A program made the translations under genes and the position numbers. 64,000 nucleotides of DNA from Triplophysa rosa (Eukaryota > Chordata > Actinopteri > Cypriniformes > Nemacheilidae), in contig NC_079902.1 in assembly GCF_024868665.1 (NCBI RefSeq), positions 19,815,285-19,879,284 on the forward strand. Reading direction: 5' to 3'. This document shows positions 11,201-24,100 of this stretch, piece after piece. Each line of letters opens with the position of its first letter. The first letter of the stretch is position 1. Under the pieces are notes generated by a model that saw only the letters and a program-made list of their open reading frames with translations, made no database searches and was not told the origin of the DNA.

Positions 11201-14200
11201 ACTTCTTGCCCTTGGTCTTGCTTAAACATGCCTTTGGTGGTTTTTATATAACAGAATGCACAACCCCAGATATAATATATATTTTTTTACCATTTTATGC
11301 TGGCTTTTATCACAAAATAAACCATAGACAGCATGGTCAGGACCCCAGTGTGAAGCGGAGGGGTCTTGTGTCACCCAGAAGGGATTTATTTTGTTATAAC
11401 AACCAGCTTGCCACTGAAAATAAAGTATAGTTTTCAAATATTTTATTTGCTCATATGTAACAAATTCAAACCTGGCACGGGAAAAGGGAAAACGGTGGTG
11501 TTATATTAAACATGTAAGTTGTAGGTCAAGATGACTTGCAGAACCTGGATGGCCCTTGTGTTATCAGTTTTAACAGAACTGACCAATCAGAATCAAGAAT
11601 TCTAGAGAGCCATGTAATACGATATATAAGCGATATACCAGCGCTGCGTCTGAAATCGCATACTGTGACAGTATGTATTGAATTTGAAAAAGTACCTACC
11701 AATCGGCCGTTAAAACAGTACGTTCTATATAGTATGAATACATTTCGGACTTGTCCACCATGTTGTATGGTCATGTGACCCGTATGCTCTTTGACCAATG
11801 ACGTACAGTATTAACAACAACCTATACATGAGCGTTGATAAAACATAATTTAGTCATTTATTGAATTAATTTATTGCCACTTACATTAAAAACGGGCTTT
11901 ATTTACTTTGATTTACTTTTGAAATTTGACCGTTGCTCAGCTCCTGTGGCATCATGGGATAGAGAAGTGTCCATCCGATCCACACTCACGAATCTCGGCG
12001 GAAGTAGTTGACCATCCGGGTATCTCTCGCCTACTGTTTTCGGACATACTATTCATGACTCATACTCATTTTCGCCTACTATATAGTGTTGGAAGTAGGC
12101 TCCCTGGAAGAAGAGATTTACATCTCAATGGGACTATCCTGGTAAAATAACAATAAAATAAAATAAGCTAAAAGTTTATAATAGCAAATAAGATGTACAC
12201 ACAATTTAAATAAACCATCATTTGAAATTTACACAAAAATGCAATTCCTATTGCCAATTGAAATTTTGAGTATGAAATAGCCGAGAAAACACCATTATCA
12301 ATCAATGCGAGTAATCTTAAAATGACTAAAATTTTGGCTTATTGACATATCCATCAATACTAATGTCAACAAATCTGAAGAACTCTTTTCATAATGCAAA
12401 CTAAAACAAGAATGGGAGAAATAGCGCTCTCGTGTGGCTGCAACAGACCATAACATGGGTATCAGCCACAGCTCCACGGTTATAATTCTAGTCATATCAG
12501 TTTCTAGTTATGCTTTCAACCCAACCGTGCTGAGTGCAGCAGGAACTGAGGGACATTGTTTAAGATGGACCTTGGCCTCATCTCAAGATAAATATTTGTG
12601 CCACTTAAACCGTTCCTTCTGCGCTTTCACTGAGCTTGTAATTTGCAGCGCGAACACTTCAAGACAACCCCCCCTTTTAATTCTCTCATTTACACGGGAT
12701 TAAACATTAAAAAGAAATCTAGGATTGTGCATTCACCTGTGTTGCCACTAAGCGTTTGAAAATGTGTGCACGGTTTGACATGCATGGTGTTGATTCTGCA
12801 CTGTGTGTCTTCTTTCTCCACGCTCAGAAAACGCTCACGCCCGTATCCAGTCACCCCAAGTACTCGTTCGCACCTAGCACGGCCATAAACAAGATGGCAC
12901 GGCCGTTCTCCGCAGCGTCTGGCAACGGCAGCACGGGGCCCATCATCAAGCCAGTGTCGTATGCCCCCAAGCTTAACTCCATCTCGCAGGTGCCGAGCAG
13001 CACGCCGCAGCCTCACAATGGGTAGGTGACCGGCCAGCCACGTCTCCGGCAGACTGTGGCTCATAATCTCTCTTTAAAGCCATCTTTGATCGCCGCGGGA
13101 CATGCGTGATGAGCTTAGTCCACAATAATGAGCCCTGTTTCCCGCGGGCCTCAAGTTTTTCATGAGACCGCAAAAGCGATGAGTACGCCTGGGTCTCCCA
13201 GAATTCCCAGGGTGAACGCATAAACCAAAAGGCATAGATGTGGGGGAGAGGACATTTTTCTGAAAGTTTGTTGACTTTCGGTGTAGTGTTCTGGCGTAGA
13301 GGTTTTTGGGGGATTTTTTTCTTTGTGCTTGTAATAAACAGTATGCCATTAAAGAGCTGTGTCTGTTTTTCACGTCGGAACAGGCGGTCACATTGCCGCC
13401 CCCGTTGACCAGACTTCCTCAGAGAGGAACTGTTGTTTCGAGATCACCTCAAACGTCTTTTTTCCTCTACACCTCTTCATCGTCCCTATGCAGGGACTGT
13501 CTGCGTCTATTTAGCGCCAGAGATCTCGAAAAGGTCTTGCGTTTTAACAAGCACTTTTATATAAGCTGATCAAAACAACAGATGTTAGCAGTCAGGTCTG
13601 GTAACGTCGAGGGCAATAAAATCATTGTAATTTTTTTAAACTTAAGGGCAGTAACGGGTTGGTTAAGGTTGAAGGTTGAAGGTTTTCATATAGCCGTTTG
13701 ACAGGGGTCAAACCTGTCTTTAGGCGAAGGCTTGATGTTGTCCGTTGCTGTTTATAGAGTCGAGACCCTCCCATAAAATGTGCTGAGCCCTCAAAGTGCC
13801 ATTACGGGCCCCGGTGCTGAATTACTTAACAGCCTAACTTGGAAAGGCTCCTGTATGCATCCACCACGACTTTCCTCACAAACACACAACCACGACTGTA
13901 ATGTTTTATTCACAAACCATGCCCTCATTGTTTTGTTAAATGAAAAAGAAACTGTTACATGAACTTCAGTTGAATTGTGGGAATGGGAGAGGAGGCTCTG
14001 GAGTTTTGGAGTGTTGTGGAAGGAGATTGAGTTCGAGTTCTGCTGGTGGAGTGTTTGGAGTGTGTTTTCATCTCAGAGCTGAGGTCTTCATGTTCTCTGA
14101 AGAGCAGAGTCACGTCAGCACTCTGAGCATGTTTACAGCACCGCATGCTGCATGCTTGTGTTTACTGCTCTTCCCTCTAAGGGGCACTATTGCGTGTTTG

Positions 14201-15131
14201 AAAAATGATACCATGTTAGAGGATGACAAGTGTATGGATTTTTTGATTAAAAACCAAAGTATAGAAGTAGAATAGAAGCAAAACAAAAAGTTTCAGTATA
14301 GGCTACTAACAATGAGCGATATAGTTTTTCAACATTTATTAATCCTTGTTAAATACCAAAACAATTGTTCATGTTAGTTCATTGTGTCTTAACTATATAT
14401 GTCTTAGTAAATGCGGAAATTAACATGAACTAAGATGAATAAATGCCGTATAAGTGTTCTTTATTGTTAGTTTATGTTAGCTAATGCATTACAATAAGGT
14501 TGTATTTGTAAACATTAGTTAAAATGTTACCAAACATTCTTTAAAATGATTAATACAGCCACAGAAAAAAATTGAGACCGTTTCAAATTTTTGTTTTGTT
14601 TTTCTGAATTAACTATTTAAAGATATTTTGTGAACCACTAACAATATTTAAATAAAAGAAATTATTTGCATAAAATGAAAACTGGAGAAACAGGTCAAAA
14701 TAACAGAAAAGATGTTTGTATTTCTTTCAGACCTCAAATGTTGCAAATAAAAGAAGTTGATATTCACTTTTAAGCAACACAACAGTAATATTCATACATG
14801 TATTTTGGAAAAGTAAAAAAAATGTAATGTGATAACCTTTTATCACAGTTTTCATGTGTCATGCTGTCAGTCTTTCGCATTGCTGTTGGATGACTTTGTC
14901 ACTCCTGAGGTTTGATTTAGTTGAAATTCAACATAAACTAGACTGAAATAAATGAAAATGTATCTTAATTTTTTCCATGGCTGTATACATTAGTCGAAAC
15001 TATTTATGACCAAGAGTGGAAATGCTTCTGTTTTATTCTATTTAAACATAATTTAAGAAAAAAGTTAAAAACATGTGTGGAGACTATTTAGGTAAACATG
15101 GTCATAACTTTATTTAATGAGTTACCCAAGA

Positions 15132-15169
<38 letters not shown>

Positions 15170-18100
15170 ACATTCCTAGATTATTGGTGTGATCTCAGAC
15201 TCTTGGACTATGTTGTGTATTTCATGCAGTTTTAAAAGTGCTTGAAAATGCCTCGGAAAATTACGCAATAAATATAGCCTACTACTGTTTGGTTAGCTCC
15301 GCCATAAAACATTTCATTGGCTTAAATGCTGGTGGAGTGATTTAAAAAAATTCTTTATCCAATAATCACAACGGCCTGGAAAAGTCCTGGAAATTTAGTG
15401 GTCAGTATTGTGGACCGTATTAATGTTCTGTGCTATAAAAGAATAATGCAGGTGTCATGTTTGGCTGAAGGCCTGGTTCAGGGATACGTTATAATAAAAT
15501 TTGGAGAAGATTTAGCAATGGATCATTTGACTTATTTAATACAAGTAGAGCACTGGCCCTGCACTCTTGTTACTTATAGCATGTGTATGATTTTTTTATT
15601 AAAGAAACCAATAATTTGTTTCTATTGGTACGCTTGTCTGTTCATCTTGGTTTTCTAAATGCTGTTTATTCTGTTACTGCGTAACATTTTTTTCTAAACT
15701 TTTTTCTACCTATAATCTCTTTTTTCATTCCACAGATGGAAGCTCTTGACAAGTTAGTAAATATCTTTCTTTATTTCCTTCATGCTCTGAGAAATGTGTG
15801 CAATTTACTATCAAATCTCAGCCCAGTGGCTTTGCCACGCTCTGTTTTCTGCCTCTATTTTTTCATGCGTTTTCCAAAATGTTATTTATCTTCCTTTTCC
15901 CAAGCCTGCATTGTTATAGTATTTGCTTTTGGAAACGGCAGGTTTCGCTTTGTAATTATTCAAAAACAGATTGGCAATGAACATCTTTAGTCCAGCATTG
16001 ATGTTGTGGAGATGTCCAGTCACTCAGTGTAAAGTCAGGTTCCCTTAATGGACGCTGATGGGTTTCTGGTTGTTCTGATCTCACTCTTTCTTTCTATTGT
16101 TATATGTGTTTTACTTCCATCTTTCACCATCTTTCTTTCGCTTTCTCTGTCGTTCATTAGAGGTGAAGCTTTGTATGAGGAGCTGTACCATGAGGGAAAG
16201 TAAGTGCTGGATCCTCCTGGCTCTAATGCACGAGCTGAAAGAACACAGACCCGCTACTGACCTCACTAATAAACACTGAGTTTTGTTGTTTTGCTTTTGA
16301 GGACATCAGGCCATGTTTATTTCAGCGTTTTCTACTCTGTAGTTGAACTGGATTGAAAAGCGGCACTTTCGCTGGGTCGTTTGAAGCTTTTAGAAAATGT
16401 AGCATCTGTGGCTTTATTTGAGAAAGAGGCCGTGGCGTGAATGAGTCTGAAGTGAAAATCGCATTTTGTTGATATTTTGATTTCTGTGTGCGCGTGTTGT
16501 TTTGTGTATAGTCATGAATCTGATGTGCTTGGCTTACCCTTTCAAAAATTTACCATGGTAACTATGGCAAACATCACTTATACTTTTGTTAATTATATGT
16601 ATCAGGTGATTTTTTTTCTCGTTCTTGATTGCAAGAAACCCCTCATATACTCAATGGCAGGCAAAAACATGTCATTTTATTATTGCATATTTCGCTTTAC
16701 GATTTTGCAAATGATCAGGAAAAACAATGTACTGTGTTGTCTTGAAGTCATCTGTGGATTTGGTGTTATGAGCGTTGCCATGGTAACGGTATGAGACTCC
16801 ACTGTGTTCATGTCCTTATAGTTGTCATCTTGTAATTACAGTAATTTCAACATGAACACGAGATAAAATCGGGTGTGTACAGCATCTCGCCCACACCTTT
16901 TATTCGACAGACATGAATGATACCTTACTGTACAAAAAACGATTGGATTTCTAAACCGTCAGAATTAAGGTTTTCAACGGGCACACCATAAAACGGGTAA
17001 AAACCAAACTTGTAGAGCAACATTACAGGAAGGATGCGGCCCATACAAGTGCATGAATATCATAGAGACACCTTGGCAACCCCTGGGAGGATGTTTTGTA
17101 TGTCCAAACACCAGTTGCTTTTTCTCGCGTGATATACAAATGGTACTGACTGTAGTTCTGTACTTCCTCCATGGTAAATTTTTGTAACGAAAATTCATCC
17201 ACCCCAGAAAAAGTGTGACTTTTGATCTGCACGTACAGCACGTTCTCAACTCCTCTCTTTGTGCGTGCACGCATGACTTCAAGTCACTCGTCAAGTTTTC
17301 GTGGTGTGTTGCGTTGCACTAAAATCCAGGAGGTCACAAAAGCTCGTATCCACAGGCACGGTTTGCGGGTGGAAAACATGCCCTGCTTCATCCCCAACGA
17401 TCGCAGTAAGAAGAGACTGATCGAGGATACGGAGGATTGGCAGCCGCGCACCGGCACCACCCAGTCTCGCTCTTTCCGAATCCTGGCTCAGCTCACGGGA
17501 ACTGATTTCAGTAAGACAGACTCGCTCCGACCACAGCCTGGCAGCGCTGCGTCTGCACTCGGAGAACTTTTGCCTCTCATTTGGGGTTTTCAGTATTTTA
17601 GGTCATTCATGTCAACGGGTTTACTTGGAAAGAAGCAGATCATTTCTCAGTCAGGACTGTATAATGTGGAAAAAGTCTTTTCTTAATAGAGATGGGCGGT
17701 ATGACCGAAATCTTATGTTACGGCATAAGTAATTGTATATCACGTTAACTGTATGTATCATCATATAGTTATTTGCACTCGAAATGTAGTCCAAAAATGT
17801 TATAAAAAATGATTCTTGATATTTTAAGTTCAGTCAAACCGGCTCTACAACTTTTTTGCATTTTAACCAGTGGCGAGTTGCTGATAAGTTAAACAATTTC
17901 TATTTATCGCTGCTGTCCTTCTGAAACCTTGTACCTCCATATTTCACGTTTTTCTTTTTGCCATATATCATTATTATTATTAGTTACCCTTATAATACCA
18001 ATAAAAGTATTAAAAAGTGCTTGTCAACTTTGATAACGTAGTATTTAATCATTTAAAAAGTACAGTGTTTTTTCCATTTCCTGAAAAAAGTCAATTTGGA

Positions 18101-21100
18101 CATCCAAGGTTTTGAAAGGACAACGATGATATACACACAGCTTATTCAAAATAACATTTTTTTTATTTAGTAACACTTAAAACGGGTTGTATTTGTTAAC
18201 TTTAGTTAAATTGTTAAATGTTAAATTAGTTAACATGAACTAACACTGAGCAATATATTAAGTAGGTTTTATTTGTTCTTAAATCTTTAATGTTAGTTAA
18301 TGCCAATGCAATTGGCTGTGCATTAGCTAATGTTAACCTTAACATTTACTATTACATTTTTTAAATGAAAAGTTAACATATACTAAGATTAACAAATGCT
18401 GTAGAAGTCTTGTTCATCGTCGGCTGATGCATTATCTAATGTTAACAAATACAAAGTCAATGTAAAATGTTACCATTTGTTTTGATAGTCATCAAGTACT
18501 TGATCAAAATTATATAGTATTTGATCTATTTTGTTGAGAAAATTCTATTTTTTTTTCAAGTTTATTCATAAGTTAATCATACGCCTGACATCAATGTAGA
18601 AGCAGCTGCTTTGTTTTGATAGTCATCAAGTACTTGATCAAAATTATATAGTATTTGATCTATTTTGTTGAGAAAATTCTATTTTTTTTTCAAGTTTATT
18701 CATAAGTTAATCATACGCCTGACATCAATGTAGAAGCAGCTGCTTCACACTATATATCAATGAGAAATGATCGACTTTACATTTAAAGTCTTAAATAGCC
18801 GTCACGAACACCCGTGACCACGCATTAATCGAGTCCCGCCACTACACATCACTGAAGTTTTGATGTACACCCATGTGGAACACAGTCTGCACAGTACATT
18901 ATAATATACACCTCGGTGCCTTATGTTTAATATAACTCCCCTGATATATCAGTATTACTGGCTTAGTAAAATCTCTACAGTCTATACCATCATACCGCCC
19001 AGCTCTGCTTCTAAGTTTAAAAAAACCTTTCCCAAATCCCATCTTTACTTAGTGCAGGAGGGCATAAAAGCATTTCCTGAAGGACCGCACCGTGCTGATC
19101 TGATACTGCGAGTAAGATCATAAGGGAGAAGGAAATGTCGCCTATCTATAGCTTAAAGGGTTATGGCTGAGATTTTCTTTATGCCATCTAGAGTGCTTGT
19201 GATTTGCTCTCATGTAAGTGGTGGAATAGTGCAGTTTGCAGTCGATCACCGTTGCTCTAGATGTACATCTCACCGGATTGATTCTCGTGTAACATAGGAT
19301 GATGTGATTCCATTAAGAGGCAATACACCAGTGTTCAGCAGCGCTTTGCAGTGAATGTTTGTTCTTCTGTTTGTTTAACGGTTGGTCTGATTTGTATCTC
19401 TCCTGCTTCCCTCAGTGCAGGACCCAGATGATGAGATCATGAAAAGGTCCAGGTAAAGATCTGTGTGAACGCTGTGAACTTGCTAATGGGTGCAGTTTGA
19501 GGCATTACAATGCGGGCTCTGACCTTTTCGCTGTGCTCACGGTGACCAGGTCTCTGCGGAGGAATGCTGAAAATATGCTTTGATCCACATTATGAAGCTT
19601 TTTTGATCATTGCGGTTGCAGTGGAAATTCATGCGGTGTGCAGTGTGTGGATCATATATAGGCCAACAGAATCTGCATGCAGAGAGTTTTATAGACAAAA
19701 GAGAAAATACTTTTCATTTGTTCACCCGCATGTCATTCTAAACGTGTATGACTTTATTTCTTCTGCAGAACACAAAAGAAGATATTTTGAAGGACGTTAG
19801 TCCCCATTGACTTCCATTGTATGGGCAAAAAAACACTGAATACCTGAATATCTTCTTTTGTGTTCCACAGAAGAAAGAGTCATTTGCAGATTTTGAATGA
19901 CATGACATTGAATAAACGTTTGTTTCGTTTCATAGTCGCATGTTTTGTCGATGTTGTAGCACACCTGTGCGTTGCATATAGTGCACAACCTTTGCGCCCC
20001 TGACTGTAGCGTTAGGTGTGCAAATATCTATACTTCTAAAAATCTAAACTCTGAAAGATAGTCTATCATAATCAGGGAGCTATGAAATCCGTTGAATTTT
20101 TTTCCCAAATTCCGTCTTTTACTATGCAATAGTAATATATTTGCCCACATGAAAAATACTTCAGTAAACTATAGTATTCACTTATACACGATATTAAAAA
20201 ACCTAGATACTTTTTCTTTTTTCCATACAGGGAAGAAATCTGTAAAAAATAGAATATAAAGTACAACTTTAAACCACTAGCCTATATTAGCAATACATTT
20301 TCTGTTTTTTTATTTGTTTTTATGACTACTAATTTAAGTACTATTTTTAAAAGTAATTTTTTTAATAAAAAGTTTTAATTCTGACGGGTTGCCGCAAAGG
20401 GTGTTTGACAGTAGCTTTTCTCAGATGAAACTGTGCTGACGCTGATGCAGTTCTTGTTTTTGCATCCTTGTATAGTGAGACGTGGATGCTGAAAGCTCTA
20501 GGAGCATCACGCGTGCACTGCACTCAACTGTGCCACTCTTTCACTCATAGACGCACAAAACAAGCAGATTACATATTTAATCCGCATCTGATTATTTCTG
20601 TTAGTCATGGCACAATTTGAATGTTGTTAGCTGTTCAGCGCTACTTTCTGGTTAAGTAGTAAGATATTTGCCAGATTCCGTGCCATTCCGTGTTATACAG
20701 CAACTTCCGTTTTTTGCCAGCAGTCCGCGATTCTGTCCGTGTTTTCCGCAGCATCATAGGACCCTACATAATGTACGCCATAAATTAATATATTTAAATC
20801 CATTCTGTAGAAATTATGCAGGTTTTCTCTCTAAATCAGAGCATCAAATGCAAACAAAATATTCTGTTTGAACCTTTTTCGATACAACACTGCTATGTAA
20901 GTGTTTTACTTTTACCCGTGCATGTTTTTCACGATAATTGCCTAAACATTTATTGCTGTGTGCGGTATTATCACAGTAATGTGTTTTTGCAACATGTTGA
21001 AAACTTCTCTTACAAGAATTTGTTAGAAAACAACTGGAAAAAGTTCCTCAAACCATGACAATTTCAGAAAAAAAACTTGAATATCTAAATGTAATAAAAA

Positions 21101-24100
21101 ATAATAATAATAAAGTAACCAACTGTTTTAAACAGATTCAATTGCAAAATAATTCTACACCCTGTAAATAACCATAAAAAATGTAAAAAAATAAAAATAA
21201 AAACAATACTTCATGGGCATGTTTTAGTCCAGATAAAAATGTATAATATTTGATCTTTGTTTTATTTTAACAGGATCTGTGCTTTTATTACTCTTTAGTC
21301 ACTCTCATGTAATGTCATTTATTCTCAAATCCAGAAGCATTGTCATTCTGCACCTTCATTCAGCACACCGGCAGTGTTGTAAATTTGGACCTGTTGATGG
21401 AAAAGCTGCTATTCTTGAAATCTAAACAATTCTTTTTAAGTTAGTGCAAATGATTCCCAGTATTTTGTCGCATGCACTTCACCAATATTGTTATCGTGAT
21501 AGATTTTATACCGGCACATGTCTAATCGTACTTCAATCTGTTTTGTGTTCTTTCTGTTTCCTTTGCACTCTGATGTTTTGTTCTTCCTGTACAGTATGTG
21601 CTGGCACAACTTTCTCTTCCATATCCTAATTTCCTTTTCCCCCCTTGTTTTCTGTCCTGTGGTGTGCACGGAACGGCAGGGAAAAGTTCCTCACTGAGAT
21701 TCAGAGTCCCCGTTATGCCAGGCTGAGAGACTGGCACCACGAGAGATCTGCTCGCTCCCTCAACATCAAGTCCTGAACGTTCTGCCTCCCGGGCAACAGG
21801 TGGCAGAGATACGGCCACGCTAGATACACCGCATGCCAGATATGGGCGAACATCGACCCCCAGGGCAAAAAATGGGGGAGTGGGGAAAAATTGTAAAGCT
21901 AACAAAAACCTTTAAAAAAATCGAAGTAAAAATAGCAAAAACACACATGAGAAGCGCAGACATAGTCGGAAATCCATGCAATCTGAGCCTCAAAGTCAAG
22001 TTTCCGTTAGGATCTCTGAGTGCTGTTGGTTTGTCATAGTCTCTTTCAAGTGGTACAGTTTTTACAAGCTGAAAATCATGTTATTTTGTTATTATTATTA
22101 TTATTTTTGTGGTTGAGGAGTTATCATCATGGTTGCTGTTTTCTTTCTTTCTGAGAGTGCCTTGTCATTTCTTTCCTTTCCTTTGTATTTCTCTGTTTTT
22201 TTTCTCCCTGTAATTTAACATAATTCACCATTTTGGTGTTATCTGACCGCTCTTTCTCTGGTTCTGTCTCCAGTGGGATGAAAAGACAATCTGTTGACTT
22301 GTGTCTCTGAGTACATAAAACACTGTGAAACTCGTTTCTGTCTTCTTTTTTTCAACCTCTCCTCTTTACTTTAACATTTTGAGCGTGTTAGCAGGGCATT
22401 TTATGTGTTGTTTAATAGTTTGAGGAAGTTAATATTACTGAATAGCTAAGACAGATATTTAATGCTACAATTTAACAAAAAATCATGGCCTAAATATTTA
22501 GTGGCTTTACACATGAATTAGATGGGAAGATATGTATTATATTAATTGATAAATACTGTATCTGTGATGAATAAAATCACATTCAGTCTTGGGTTTTAGC
22601 CTTTTGTTTGGAACAGCTTGTCCATCAGGTCAGTAATTGAATAATTGAGGACACATAATTTGTATCTGGGTCTTTAAGAACGAAGAATAAAGAGTAAAAC
22701 TGCATATCTGTAAAGCGCATTCAAGTTTCAGTTTTATTTTTATTTCTATAGCGCTTTTTTCAAATGAGACCCTGTCTGTGAAATCAGGCTAAAGTCTCAT
22801 GATGTATTAAAGAGATCAAGAGAATCTAAGTTTGATTTCAGTCAGTAATTTTGCAATGATTTTAATCTTTGACATGGTCTTATTCAGTCGATAATAAAGA
22901 AATCAATGTTATATTTCACGGAATGTTCTTTACGTTATGTAGGCTGGTTTTATGTAGAAAACCGTAAAACATAACAAAAAAAAAACTGGGTTTTCAGACA
23001 GTGTCACGAATTTGCATTGTTGTAAAAGCAAAGCAGCTATACAGAAAACACATGGAATGAACAATAAATATTATTGAAATAAGAAAAAACAGCAAAAAAT
23101 ATGTAATACGTTGTATTATAGAATACATGCAAATCTTCCATAAGACGTCCTTACAGTAGTAATTGTTTAGCAATCTAAATATATAAATCATTGTCTGCGA
23201 TTTTAATCGGACTGTTACATCCATAGTAATGTATCAAATTTGACCATGGCGATGTTATACGTGTATCATTCAGTTGGACTCACTCGTTGTCATGGTGTAA
23301 TCATCATCCTCTCAATTCAAAAACATTTAGTCTAACAGGCAGCCCGCCCCAAACTTGCATCATGCCAGACACTGACATAGAGTATCGAAAGAGGCACAAT
23401 ACTCAGGAAGTCAATCCAGTTTACTGGTAGTTGACTGTGCACATTATTCTGGGATAAATGAATGGTTTTTTAATATAGTACGTTTTCATTCTTCTCTTTA
23501 TGCTTGAAAAAGCACCTGGTTTTAGTTGGATTGTTAGTGTGAATTAGTTTTAATCTCTCCATTTTGTTCATTAGTGTCATTTCCATTATTCATGTTGAAG
23601 TAATTTAAGAGCGTTTTAATTGGATTAAAATATTGCAGCTCATGTAACATTCATTCTGAAGTAGATTTCTTCTTTCTGCAGTCACGGAGTAACCTCCTGT
23701 CCCGCCAAGACCAAACCAGCAGACAAACCTGATGGAGTTCAAGGTAAGCAGAATAGACCGACTCTCACGGTACACACTGACTCATGTTTCTCCCATGGGA
23801 AGCTCTTAACTCCAATAAATCACACACGCATTCACCAAACGTCCCGGCTGGTTCGGGCAGGCCTGCTGTTAATGGGATAAGACGAGGCTTTAAGGAAACG
23901 TAAGACATAAGAGCCACTGATGTGTTTATAGTCAACCATGATAATACACGTCAATTATCACTCTCCTGAGATGTGATTTATATAAGCCAAAATGAACCGT
24001 GAGCCACTACTGTTGCTTCCCTTTCAAAGCAGTGCGTATATTTGATTTAGAGATGTGAATAAAAGCTGTTTTTTTTTTTGAGATCACAAAAGCACTTGTT

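Larger units (their letters stand above)
13022..16160 (+). other. pdlim7: pdlim7 intron (13022-16160)
   Basis: Begins with about 200 bp of GC-richer, repeat-free sequence (13040-13250) that could be regulatory. It then holds a TTAGTTAACATGAACTAAC-type repeat (14310-14540), a Tc1-type MITE (14556-14983) and an (AT)n run (about 15137-15166). ORFs at 13940 and 15398 lack any protein likeness. Confidence 0.6.
17511..19415 (+). other. pdlim7: pdlim7 intron 17511-19415
   Basis: Largely repeats: the dispersed repeat at 17907-18125, the GTTAACATGAACTAAC-type repeat at 18175-18475 and a perfect 134-bp tandem duplication at 18476-18743. No coding likeness past the donor at 17510. Confidence 0.6.

Noticed and set aside
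12690..13064. 124-codon ORF on the - strand
   Set aside because: Antisense shadow of the GC-rich pdlim7 exon at 12828-13021.
15736..15756. Possible pdlim7 micro-exon starting ATGGAAGCTCTTGACAA after a strong acceptor
   Set aside because: With the incoming phase 2 the usable donors either break the frame or create a stop codon at the join, so it cannot be a normal coding exon.
17222..17355. Extension of the pdlim7 exon to the left (open frame from 17222)
   Set aside because: No family likeness before 17356, and only the acceptor at 17355 gives the needed phase.
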